In this document: piece by piece, positions 56,733-64,000 of the stretch
Layout: every line of letters starts with the position of its first letter
Position numbering within the stretch: position 1 is the stretch's first letter
NCBI RefSeq assembly: GCF_007655305.1
Contig: NZ_VLOG01000048.1
Coordinates: 1-64,000 of the forward strand
Direction: 5' to 3'
Source of the DNA: Algoriphagus algorifonticola
GTDB lineage: Bacteria > Bacteroidota > Bacteroidia > Cytophagales > Cyclobacteriaceae
DNA: 64,000 nt
Notes under the pieces: generated by a model
What the model was told of the DNA's origin: nothing
Database searches by the model: none
What the model saw: only the letters and a program-made list of their open reading frames with translations
Program-made: the position numbers and the translations under genes

Positions 56733-57227
56733 ATGAAAAGCACTGAATCAGCCTTTGAAAAGGCTGAAAGACTAATGGATGTATTTGGTTTTGATATCGT
56801 CAAATTTGATAGAAATAGACCATGGGGAGGATTCTTGGTGATCCATGAAAATCAGGCAAAAAAATTTGCCAAACAATTTTTTCCGGAGGAGGATTTTGAA
56901 GCATTAAAAATTTCTGAAAAGTTAAGTCCCAAAATATTACTTGTGGCACCTGAAAAAAGGCTAAGTTGGCAATATCATTTTAGAAGAGCAGAAATCTGGC
57001 GATGCATTGATGGAAAGGTTAAAGTAGCCACCAGTATGACAGATGAGGAAAAGGATGTAATCACTCTTGAAAAAGGAGATAAAATAAAATTACAGCAAGG
57101 AGAAAGACATCGCCTGATAGGTTTGGAGGATTGGAGTATGGTGGCTGAAATCTGGCAGCACATAGATGCGACAAACCCCTCAGATGAGGATGATATTGTA
57201 AGACTCCAGGACGATTTTGGAAGATAA
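56733..57227 (+). CDS. Cupin-domain protein, phosphomannose isomerase type II-like
   Basis: This 164-residue soluble protein is a single cupin. RPWGGFLVIHENQAKKFAKQF at the start and RLSWQYHFRRAEIWRCIDGK followed by VKVATS match the cupin of bacterial GDP-mannose pyrophosphorylase/PMI type II fusions, with metal-ligand-like His in QYHFRRAE, Glu in AEIW and His in QGERHRLIGL. Stand-alone members are frequent in Bacteroidota, and whether they isomerise mannose-6-phosphate is uncertain. Monocistronic, divergent from the small membrane protein gene. Confidence 0.78.
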   Translation: MKSTESAFEKAERLMDVFGFDIVKFDRNRPWGGFLVIHENQAKKFAKQFFPEEDFEALKISEKLSPKILLVAPEKRLSWQYHFRRAEIWRCIDGKVKVATSMTDEEKDVITLEKGDKIKLQQGERHRLIGLEDWSMVAEIWQHIDATNPSDEDDIVRLQDDFGR

Positions 57228-57761
57228 TATTTGCTTTTCAATTCAGAAGTTTCTGAAAATCAACATGAGGGTAAGAGACCGGAAGGGAACCAAAATCATT
57301 CTAGATGGGATGGCAGTCTTTATATTTTAAAGGAAACTTTGATCAGTGTTTATCTTTTCTTCGCTACAAGTGAATTAACTAGACTAAAAGAAGCAACGTA
57401 TTTGGGCGAAAGCGAACTTTTGCCCCAATTATTTAAATTGAATGAATAATCTTAATGTATCATGTACCAGGGGGGAAGGTATTTTAAGTTCTGAGATGAT
57501 TAGATAAAATTAGAAAATTTAATTTTTCGGATATTTCTCAATCATGGCATTTATCCCATTTTTTTGATTGACTGGCTAGAAGATAAATATTTCGACTCCG
57601 CTTAGTAGAGGTTGTCGAAGCTTCTGGTTTTGATATTTTGGGTCTATTCTTAGCCATATATTTTACTTACAGATAAAAACGCGAATACATATTTTATTTT
57701 TTTCAAATTATATTTTTTGAGGATAAAAATATAAATTTAATAAGACCAAACACCTTGCACT
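57228..57761. other. Intergenic stretch with a degenerate repeat copy
   Basis: No gene is supported in these 534 bases. At about 57590-57625, TTCGACTCCGCTTAGTAGAGG and TCGAAGCTT match the reverse complement of the dispersed repeat at 10.3/62.4 kb with an internal deletion. The last 90 bases are very AT-rich and should contain the promoter for the SRPBCC gene. Confidence 0.5.
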
Positions 57762-58301
57762 ATGAAAATTCTAAAGTATGTGGGGCTTATAGTCCTGATC
57801 ATTATTGCTGTTCCCTTGATTTCTGCCCTTTTCATCTCAAGGGATTATGGAGTCGTTGAAAAAGTCATTATCGAAAGACCGATTGCCGAAGTTTACGAGT
57901 TTACCAAGTATCTGAAAAATCAGGATCAATTCAGTAAATGGGCGCTGATGGATCCCGAAATGGAAAAGTATTATGAGGGTGAAGACGGAACGGTAGGTTT
58001 TGTCGCAGGATGGAAAAGTGAAAACCCTGATGTTGGACATGGAGAGCAGGAGATTTTAGCAATCAAGGAGATGGAGAGGATAGACTATGAGCTAAGATTC
58101 ATCGAGCCTTTTGAAAGTACTGACAAGGCTTACTTGGCTTATGAACCTCTAGGCCCTAATCAAACAGAAGTGACTTGGGGATTTGAGGGACACATGAGTT
58201 ACCCCATGAATGTCATGATTCCCTTGATGAATATAGAAAATATGCTGGCTGAGGATTTTCAAACTGGTTTATCCAACCTTAAAAAGGTCATGGAAAAATA
58301 G
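57762..58301 (+). CDS. SRPBCC-family protein with N-terminal membrane anchor
   Basis: This 179-residue protein has an N-terminal helix YVGLIVLIIIAVPLISALFI and then a START/SRPBCC (polyketide-cyclase-like) domain: VIIERPIAEVYEFTKYLKNQDQFSKW in two strands/helix, GTVGFVAGWKS, GHGEQEILAIKEMERIDYEL, TEVTWGFEGHM and a C-terminal helix LAEDFQTGLSNLKKVME. The fold binds hydrophobic ligands. Ligand unknown. Single gene with terminator. Confidence 0.82.
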   Translation: MKILKYVGLIVLIIIAVPLISALFISRDYGVVEKVIIERPIAEVYEFTKYLKNQDQFSKWALMDPEMEKYYEGEDGTVGFVAGWKSENPDVGHGEQEILAIKEMERIDYELRFIEPFESTDKAYLAYEPLGPNQTEVTWGFEGHMSYPMNVMIPLMNIENMLAEDFQTGLSNLKKVMEK

Positions 58302-58321
58302 CATCAGAAGGAGTAGAGATT

Positions 58322-58358
58322 AAGAGCTCAATTCCTCTACAGGATTTGAGCTTTTTAT
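58322..58358. terminator. Terminator between convergent SRPBCC and DUF1460 genes
   Basis: AGCTCAA (58325-58331) pairs with TTGAGCT (58346-58352), with an inner TCCT/AGGA stem, followed by TTTTT on the plus strand. Confidence 0.75.
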
Positions 58359-59203
58359 TTTGAAAGCTCGACCAGTCTGCCTACCATGATTCCAGATTGA
58401 GTTCTATTTGCCTGCAAATAATCATGCAGTGGGAGCATAGAGATTTCCACTTCTTTATTTTTGGAGCTGGCATGCAAAAGATGAATTCTTCCATTTTTTT
58501 CAATGGCAAAGCCGACATGTACCATGTCTAGGTTGGGGATTGTAGTGGTGATGGCAATGATGTCTCCTGACTGAATTTTTTCTTCCACTGAGTGGATTTG
58601 GTCCTTGGGAATAAAATAATAAGATCGTTGAGCTATTGCAGATTCAATTTTCCGCAATTGGTCAACATTTTCTTTTTGACTCAATTGGGGATAAAACTGT
58701 GGGTTTTCAGTCATAAATGAAGGCTTATTGGTATAAGAAACCCCACCTATTGCCTGAGTCATATCCATGACAATTCCTTTTTGCTCATTGTCATAAATCC
58801 AATCTGAGAAATAATGAAGTCTACTGGTATAGCCTTTGTTTTCTCCCTGTCTGTATCGAATCTTCTCTAATTCCTCTTCAAAGTCCTTCATGCTGAATTT
58901 CCCCATTTGACTTATTCGGGTGAGTCCAAGGACAGTTTCCACAAATGTAGTGCAATCCACACCCATTAGATTGATAACCAATTGCTCAGGACCTGGACCC
59001 TCCAATGTTTTTTCCACATAGGGAGTTTTTAAAAAAGACTGACCTATCTCAATAGCTTGGAGATGGATTGGGTTGTTTGGGTTATTTTCTAGAGAGAGGT
59101 TTTCAAGTGTGCTTTCTAATTTTTCCCTGCTTTGAAGGTCGCAGACAGTCTGAGCAGAGAGCTTAAATGATAGAATGAAAAAAAGTATAAAAAAGCGTTT
59201 CAT
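58355..59203 (-). CDS. DUF1460 (NlpC/P60-fold) exported protein
   Basis: This is a 282-residue protein from ATG 59203, whose signal is RFFILFFILSFKLSAQ; a longer frame upstream lacks a signal and is unlikely. The DUF1460 domain, an N-acetylmuramoyl-L-alanine amidase-like cysteine hydrolase, shows the catalytic Cys in LMGVDCTTFVETVLGL, the IRYRQGENKGYTSRLHYFSD block, and the His in LDMVHVGFAI. It probably works on peptidoglycan fragments in the periplasm. Next to a TonB receptor gene, separated by 153 bp. Confidence 0.88.
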   Translation of the reverse strand: MKRFFILFFILSFKLSAQTVCDLQSREKLESTLENLSLENNPNNPIHLQAIEIGQSFLKTPYVEKTLEGPGPEQLVINLMGVDCTTFVETVLGLTRISQMGKFSMKDFEEELEKIRYRQGENKGYTSRLHYFSDWIYDNEQKGIVMDMTQAIGGVSYTNKPSFMTENPQFYPQLSQKENVDQLRKIESAIAQRSYYFIPKDQIHSVEEKIQSGDIIAITTTIPNLDMVHVGFAIEKNGRIHLLHASSKNKEVEISMLPLHDYLQANRTQSGIMVGRLVELSK

Positions 59204-59356
59204 TAGGAATGGAAGTTTAGAATTATTGAATTGACCAAATTTGAATTGGCACTGTGCATTGAAGGTACAAAGTATTTTTTTGACCACTTTTAATAGGAAT
59301 TAGAATTTAGATCGACTTTTTGTTCCTTGAAATTCAAAGAGCTCGTTTTCTAAGAC

Positions 59357-61525
59357 TTACAGTGAAAGCTTAAATCCACCATTGATTACAAATCCATCGA
59401 CAGGGGCATAAATGTCCCTGAATTGGGGGTCACTGATATTTCCTGTGAAAATGGTGTCAAATCTGGTTTGTCGAGTATCTAAGAAGTTTTCGAAATTGAG
59501 AAATAAGGAAAAGGATTCTCCCAATTTTTTTTCTGTCATCAGACCCATAATCCAAAATGATTCGCCTGTTTCGCCATCGTTCAAAAGCTGTGGACTGTAG
59601 TAATAAGCTTCCAATCCTATCCAAAAATTATCATGCTTCTCATACATCAACACATTATTCAGCCTATGCTTGGCTACTAGGGGATAAGGGCTGCTTTGAT
59701 TTTGGAAGCTCTGGATAACGTCCGCAAAGGTATAGCCTGTAAATAGCTTCAAATCCTTATAATTCCATTTTAAATTCAGCTCCAGACCCTGGGTTCGGAA
59801 GTAGCCACCATTTTGTTGAAATTCGAATACAGCGCCATTTCTGACTAGCAATAATGGGTCTTGAATTCGGGTATAAAATAGCAAGCTGTTCATCACCAGA
59901 GATAGTTCTTCACCTAATGAAACCTTGTAGTTAATATCAAAATTTGCTCCTCCGGATCTTTCAGCTTCCAGTTCCCTTGGATTAATTGGAAGAATATTTC
60001 TGAATTGGAGACGCTCAGCATCTTCCGTAAAAACTGTCGGGGACTTGTAACCCAATCCTCCTCCTAAGCGAAAAGTCCAGGCATTTGAGGGTTCGTACAT
60101 GAATGAAATCTTTGGAAGGGGAAAAATGCCATAGTCTTTCTGATAATCCAATCTGAGCCCGGATTCTATTGTCCATTTTTCAGATGTATTCCAGATGTTC
60201 TGAACAAATACCCCTACTGTATTTAGGGTGTAATCGAGTTGTTGATTCAAATTACCTTGCTGCTGCGTAAAGCGATCTGTCCAGAGATTTAGACCGGTAA
60301 TCCATTCAGTTTTAGAGTTGGCAGTGCTAAGATTGATCTCGCTGAAGGATAGCATTTGCCTTCCGGAAAATTGATAATCGGGAATGAAAATACTCCTATC
60401 ATAAAAGCTAAAAGTATTTTTAAAAGTTAGCCCGGAGTTATCAGCGAATTGATTAAAATATTTCAGTTCGGTGGATATTCTTTCAGTCTGATTTTTTTCG
60501 AAATAAGGGTTTGCTACAGATTCGCCTTGAATAAAGTCTACATTTCCACCCAGTCGTTTTTCAGTCATCAAATTCAGTCCGGCTACGATTTCAGACTGTT
60601 CATTGACCTCCCAAAATAATTTTGGATTGAGCGTAAATCTATCAAATTTCGGAATTGCTGTCAGGCCAATATCTGCAGGATCATAGGCTGTACCCTTGTT
60701 GTAAGAGGTAAAAATAGTAGTCCCGAACTTTTCACCTTTGGCCGAATAAAAGGCGCTCGCATCCAAGCCTAGCGCGGAGGTTCCATTGAGCATCAAAGAA
60801 AGTTCTGGACTCTCTCCCGGAGTTTTTGAAATTAGGTTCACTAGCCCGGCAATAGCTCCTCCTCCGTAAAGGGTGGAAGCAGATCCTTTGATGACTTCCA
60901 CCTGTGCCAAGTCCAAAGGCGCAATTTGCATAAGACTCAGGCCTCCGGAATAGCCTGAATAAAGTGGCAATCCATCTCTCAGCAGTTGGGTGTATTTTCC
61001 GTCCAAACCTTGAATCCGTATGCTGGAATTATAGCTGGTGGCAGATGTTTGTTGGGTTTGGATACCTGTACTTTCATTTAGAAGCATACGAATATCTCCG
61101 GGTTTCATATTGCCCTTTTCAGACAGTTCTTCGCCGGCGATAATCTCTACTCGGGTGGGTACATCTTCTATTACTCTACTGCTACGATTAGACTGAACGA
61201 CCAATTCCTCCAGTTCTTCATCTGTATGTTTGAGGAAAAATATTTCCGGTGCACTTCCTGCCTCCAGTGGAATTGATCGCTTGATTTGGATGGGTTGGTA
61301 ACCTAAAAATCTGATCTCAAATAAATAGGTGCCATCAGGAATATTGTCAATCTGAACCATCCCAGACTCATCTGAAATGTCTCCTATCCCCAATGATGGA
61401 ATTGAAATGCTGGCCCCTGGGAGAGGATCCCTTGTTTCGTAGTCTTTGATTTGAGCTCTAAAGCTATGTTGCGCCAGAGCCTGATTTATGCAGAAAAAAG
61501 TAATAGCCAGGGTTAGAAGTTTCAT
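59357..61525 (-). CDS. TonB-dependent outer membrane receptor
   Basis: This 722-residue protein has a signal peptide (LLTLAITFFCINQALAQ), then a carboxypeptidase-regulatory-like beta-sandwich (YETRDPLPGASISIPSLGIG up to about residue 90) usual in Bacteroidota. The plug domain follows (VPTRVEIIAGEELSEKGNMK, IRIQGLDGKYTQLLRDGLPL, VEVIKGSASTLYGGGAIAG), then the 22-strand barrel ending FVINGGFKLSL. A TonB-box-like ELEELVVQS lies at residues 108-116. It resembles siderophore, metal or cobalamin receptors; no SusD partner is adjacent, so it is not a glycan receptor of the Sus kind. Substrate unknown. Confidence 0.9.
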   Translation of the reverse strand: MKLLTLAITFFCINQALAQHSFRAQIKDYETRDPLPGASISIPSLGIGDISDESGMVQIDNIPDGTYLFEIRFLGYQPIQIKRSIPLEAGSAPEIFFLKHTDEELEELVVQSNRSSRVIEDVPTRVEIIAGEELSEKGNMKPGDIRMLLNESTGIQTQQTSATSYNSSIRIQGLDGKYTQLLRDGLPLYSGYSGGLSLMQIAPLDLAQVEVIKGSASTLYGGGAIAGLVNLISKTPGESPELSLMLNGTSALGLDASAFYSAKGEKFGTTIFTSYNKGTAYDPADIGLTAIPKFDRFTLNPKLFWEVNEQSEIVAGLNLMTEKRLGGNVDFIQGESVANPYFEKNQTERISTELKYFNQFADNSGLTFKNTFSFYDRSIFIPDYQFSGRQMLSFSEINLSTANSKTEWITGLNLWTDRFTQQQGNLNQQLDYTLNTVGVFVQNIWNTSEKWTIESGLRLDYQKDYGIFPLPKISFMYEPSNAWTFRLGGGLGYKSPTVFTEDAERLQFRNILPINPRELEAERSGGANFDINYKVSLGEELSLVMNSLLFYTRIQDPLLLVRNGAVFEFQQNGGYFRTQGLELNLKWNYKDLKLFTGYTFADVIQSFQNQSSPYPLVAKHRLNNVLMYEKHDNFWIGLEAYYYSPQLLNDGETGESFWIMGLMTEKKLGESFSLFLNFENFLDTRQTRFDTIFTGNISDPQFRDIYAPVDGFVINGGFKLSL

Positions 61526-61712
61526 GCTCCAAATGTATCATTCCTGAGCCTGAGAAAATTGAATTTTTCCAAAAAGGGAGAAAATTAGCTGTGGTCTGTC
61601 TACTACCAAGAGTGAAGGATAATTTGGAGAAATAATAAGTCTTATAACTAATTTTCTTAAACATTTTGGGTGTAAAAGGCTTTAATAAGTAAACCAACGT
61701 ATTGATTTTAAC

Positions 61713-62204
61713 ATGAAAAGATTCACATTTTTATTTGTTTTTATGATGGCATGGGTGCTGGAAGTCAATGGACAGGCAGCCACTACTGCTAAACTGCAGG
61801 AAACTTTGGAAGACCTGGTTAGCCTAGACAGATTAGTGAGACAGGTTCACTGGAATGCGAGGGGAACTGCTGCCTATTCTTTACACGAATTAACGGGCGA
61901 GTTTCATGCGGACTTGGATTCTCAGCAGGATATTTTTGCTGAGCAGCTTTCAATATTGGGTGTAGATCCCGTAGTCTCGTTTGAGAAGCTGACCCAAAAC
62001 GTACACGCAGTTCCCAATGCCAATCAAAAGCATATGAGAAAAGTCGGAATTGATTTATTGATTAAGCATTACCAACAAATGATTAATCAAGTCAAGGAAA
62101 GAATGAAAGGAATTGATGATTTAGTGGTTGAAGATCATTTTATCGGTTTAAGAGCCATGCTGGAATTACAACAATGGAAACTGAAACTAGAACAAGAGAT
62201 TTAA
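61713..62204 (+). CDS. Dps-like ferritin with a signal peptide
   Basis: This 163-residue protein has an N-terminal hydrophobic signal (FTFLFVFMMAWVLEVNGQA, cleavage near residue 21) in front of a Dps four-helix domain. Ferroxidase residues are at Dps spacing: H46 in VHWNARG, H58 in SLHEL, D73 and E77 in QQDIFAEQLSILG. One expected acidic ligand between H58 and D73 is replaced by Gly, though Glu63 and His65 lie nearby. A classical Dps is cytosolic and binds DNA; an exported one would rather detoxify iron and peroxide in the periplasm. Divergent from the TonB receptor gene (187 bp). Followed by a perfect terminator. Confidence 0.82.
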   Translation: MKRFTFLFVFMMAWVLEVNGQAATTAKLQETLEDLVSLDRLVRQVHWNARGTAAYSLHELTGEFHADLDSQQDIFAEQLSILGVDPVVSFEKLTQNVHAVPNANQKHMRKVGIDLLIKHYQQMINQVKERMKGIDDLVVEDHFIGLRAMLELQQWKLKLEQEI

Positions 62205-62233
62205 AAAAAAGCTGCCGTTTGGCAGCTTTTTTT
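62204..62233. terminator. Terminator after the Dps-like gene
   Basis: Seven As plus GCTGCC (62204-62216) pair perfectly with GGCAGC plus seven Ts (62221-62233), loop GTTT. It can work in both directions. Confidence 0.92.
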
Positions 62234-62349
62234 ATGTTCAATTCTCAATTGTCGCTATCAATTTTTAAATAACGAATTATGGATATCCTCTTTCTTTCCA
62301 AAATTAACAAAAATACGGCTTATTGTCTGCTAAAAGGATCAGAATCAGT

Positions 62350-62475
62350 AAGCTTCGCCTGCCTGCCGTGGCTGGGTCTTCGGTCATCGGTCGCCTGTAC
62401 TGAGCGAAGTCGAAGTATCCAACCAGCCAAGCAAAGAAGATAAGGCAACTGGCGTGATTGCGGATAATCAGATAA
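62350..62475 (+). repeat. Dispersed intergenic repeat, copy B
   Basis: This copy is homologous to 10291-10412 in the same orientation, with a small insertion (the GCCTGCC unit is doubled) and scattered substitutions. It lies between the Dps-like gene and the SDR-like gene. The remainder of 62234-62516 holds no gene. Confidence 0.8.
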
Positions 62476-62516
62476 CAAATACCTCAATAACTATTCACTA
62501 ATAACAAACTCCCATT

Positions 62517-63161
62517 TCACAGATTCTCAATAGCTTCCTTAATCAAGTGCTCTCCCTCCAAAATTTCAAAGGAGGAATTACTAGCTATTTTGGAGTCCAA
62601 AACATGAATCAACGTTTCAGCAACATCTTCTCTGGAAATCTTTCCTCTTTTATTGAGAGCATAAGCCGCTTGAATTTTTCCCTTTCCAGCATCATCGGTT
62701 AAACCACCGGGCCTGACTATGGTGTAGGAGATACCGGAATTTTTCAAATACTCATCTGCCTCATGCTTCGCCTCCAAATAAAAATAAATAGGGGAGTCAG
62801 GATCTGGATTTCCGGCTCCCATTGAACTCAACATGACGTACTTTTCAATTCCGCTTTTGAGTGCCAAATCCACACTCTTTTTCGCTCCTTCCTGATCCAC
62901 AGCTATGGTTTTGTCCTTTCCTGTAGACGAACCTGAACCTGCTGCGAAAATCACCAAATTTATGTCCTTATAGGCATGGGAAAAGTCCTTCTCCAAATCT
63001 CCCATTACTGTGGGAACACCCAAATCTTCAAAATACTCTTTCTGAGATTCTTTTCGGATCATGGCTGTTGGTTGATATTCCTGGGAGCTTGCCAATTTTT
63101 CGCAAATCAGCCTTCCTGTAATTCCATTAGCTCCGATAATTAATACATTCTTTTTTGACAT
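62517..63161 (-). CDS. NAD(P)-binding atypical SDR protein
   Basis: This 214-residue protein from ATG 63161 (MSKKNVLIIGANGITGRLIC) is of the NmrA/YwnB-like atypical short-chain dehydrogenase group; a longer upstream frame of hydrophobic codons is spacer. It has the dinucleotide motif GANGITGR, LVIFAAGSGSSTGKDKT, YVMLSSMGAGNPDPDSP and SYTIVRPGGLTDD. The usual Tyr-x3-Lys site is degenerate (YFYLEAKHEADEYLK has Tyr and Lys), so it may be a reductase or a redox sensor. Cytosolic. Confidence 0.85.
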   Translation of the reverse strand: MSKKNVLIIGANGITGRLICEKLASSQEYQPTAMIRKESQKEYFEDLGVPTVMGDLEKDFSHAYKDINLVIFAAGSGSSTGKDKTIAVDQEGAKKSVDLALKSGIEKYVMLSSMGAGNPDPDSPIYFYLEAKHEADEYLKNSGISYTIVRPGGLTDDAGKGKIQAAYALNKRGKISREDVAETLIHVLDSKIASNSSFEILEGEHLIKEAIENL

Positions 63162-63284
63162 GTTAAAAAGGTTTAAGGTTAGAAAATTGATTTGATAGGA
63201 TTTTATCTGACAGAATAGAAAAAGCCAAAAGCTAAAATCCCAAAAGCTTAAATACATTTACTAAACCTACTAGAAGAGGAAAAG

Positions 63285-64000
63285 TTACTTTTTTTCGTTT
63301 TGATAGGCTTTTTCGTAGTGATTGTGAATTACCATGATTACCAGGCCAAAACAAATGGCAGCCAGAATCAGAAAATTATTCATCAATCCTTCCACTGAAA
63401 AAGAAAGGCGAATCAAAATTGTAGAAACGATGAAACCGGAGTTTCTCATGACCTTGTGAAACTGATCCGTATAGTAAAAAGAGGCCAGTAGAAGTATTAC
63501 ATCTACTATAATCAATATCATAAAGAATTCGTCAAAAAATATGGCATTGATATTTTTGAATGAAGTGCCCAAACTGCTTTCAGGTAATAAAATATAAGTA
63601 CTCCAGCTTCCCAGGGTATAAATCGCAATGCCCAATAAAATAGGAACTAGAATGGTTGCAGTTAATTTCTTGAATTGAATGAAAGCTTTCAGTTCTGCTG
63701 ATGGGGCTGTTTTGATTCCTTCTGAATTTTGATTTTTGCTATTCTTATAAAAAAGCAATAATAAAAAGAACAAAGCAACTGAGGTCAGTAAATCGTAGGT
63801 GAATTGCAGGTCATCCTTAATCTGAAACCAATCAGAGGAGAGCTCCAAGGTTGCGAGGTCTTTGAAAAGTCTTCGGATGATGATAAGCGAAATAATCTCA
63901 TACTGTTTGCCGATGTAGGTAGTAAATGACTTGGGTAAAAAATAGACCAGGAGATAAACTTCATAGACCAGAATAAAGGAAAATGGAGTGTAAATAGCCG
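63285..64000 (-). CDS. Multi-TM membrane protein, 5' end outside the window
   Basis: The frame has no credible start inside the window. From the TTG at 63848 it can be read further upstream without a stop to the window end, adding residues such as PFSFILVYEVYLLVYFLPKS and YEIISLIIIRRLFKDLATLE. At least 238 codons are present. There are at least six hydrophobic helices (for example LLTSVALFFLLLLFY, ATILVPILLGIAIYTLGSW, FFMILIIVDVILLLASFYY and NFLILAAICFGLVIMVIHN). The Arg-Arg-Leu-Phe helix resembles a voltage-sensor linker, but I cannot assign a family. Function unknown. Confidence 0.75.
   Translation of the reverse strand, partial: AIYTPFSFILVYEVYLLVYFLPKSFTTYIGKQYEIISLIIIRRLFKDLATLELSSDWFQIKDDLQFTYDLLTSVALFFLLLLFYKNSKNQNSEGIKTAPSAELKAFIQFKKLTATILVPILLGIAIYTLGSWSTYILLPESSLGTSFKNINAIFFDEFFMILIIVDVILLLASFYYTDQFHKVMRNSGFIVSTILIRLSFSVEGLMNNFLILAAICFGLVIMVIHNHYEKAYQNEKK

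Noticed and set aside
57231..57449. 72-codon plus-strand frame after the cupin gene
   Set aside because: Start is not an ATG, composition is spacer-like, and it overlaps nothing that suggests translation.

Overview
The window looks like a chromosomal segment of a low-to-moderate GC, Gram-negative member of Bacteroidota, most likely Cytophagales of the Cyclobacteriaceae/Algoriphagus kind. This rests on family content: a GH97 glucosidase, a DUF4221 lipoprotein, a TonB receptor with an N-terminal carboxypeptidase-regulatory-like domain, DUF1460, DUF4136, a haem-binding-domain protein, a PqaA-like protein and LpxB. Most genes also lack a Shine-Dalgarno sequence. The genus is an inference. I saw no rRNA, tRNA or CRISPR array.

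Layout. 1-1.3 kb: an IS30-family insertion sequence that seems to have broken a gene. 1.4-10.2 kb: housekeeping and scattered genes (6-pyruvoyl-tetrahydropterin synthase-like protein, LpxB, a serine hydrolase, DHA2 exporter, SulP anion transporter, D-amino-acid-oxidase-like enzyme, DUF2200, and a cold-shock-fold protein). 10.4-18.2 kb: a tightly packed minus-strand cluster of sugar or sugar-acid catabolic enzymes (NAD-dependent epimerase, TIM-barrel isomerase, mandelate-racemase-type dehydratase, VOC protein, 2-hydroxyacid dehydrogenase) framed by two serine hydrolases. 18.2-27 kb: a DUF4221 lipoprotein, a stray NDP-hexose 2,3-dehydratase next to a GT61-like protein, a very large Asp-box repeat protein, and a Trp-rich protein with an Arg/Ser tail. 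27.2-39.8 kb: glycan-directed genes (two Gfo/Idh/MocA oxidoreductases, PqaA-like protein, GH97, GH33 sialidase, S1 sulfatase). Inside this stretch, at 28.29-29.12 kb, is a densely base-paired noncoding segment leading into an 88-residue two-TM protein with its own terminator.

39.8-56.2 kb is a coherent oxygen-limitation, nitric oxide and nitrous oxide module. It carries two Rrf2 (NsrR/IscR-like) regulators, two Ric (YtfE/ScdA) iron-sulfur repair proteins, a FAS1 lipoprotein, an NnrS-like membrane protein, an anaerobic ribonucleotide reductase with its activase, and a clade-II-type nos operon (haem-copper-like membrane protein/cytochrome c, nosZ, membrane protein, nosL, nosD, nosF, nosY). A shared palindrome, TAAAGGAT-N6-ATCCTTTA, recurs in front of nrdD, both ric genes, both rrf2 genes and the FAS1 gene, so this looks like one regulon. 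No nitrite or NO reductase gene is in the window. The module is flanked by directly repeated copies of the sulfatase 3' end (128 bp, about 90% identical, differences nearly all synonymous), which suggests acquisition as an island. The NrdD glycyl-radical loop is encoded in a separate, overlapping 56-codon gene, and the haem-copper-like protein is fused in frame to a lipoprotein cytochrome c.

56.3-64 kb: small membrane protein, cupin, SRPBCC protein, DUF1460 hydrolase, TonB receptor, a Dps-like protein with a signal peptide, an SDR-type NAD(P)-binding protein and a membrane protein cut by the window end. A dispersed intergenic repeat of about 120 bp occurs at 10.3 and 62.4 kb, with degenerate pieces near 57.6 and 1.9 kb.
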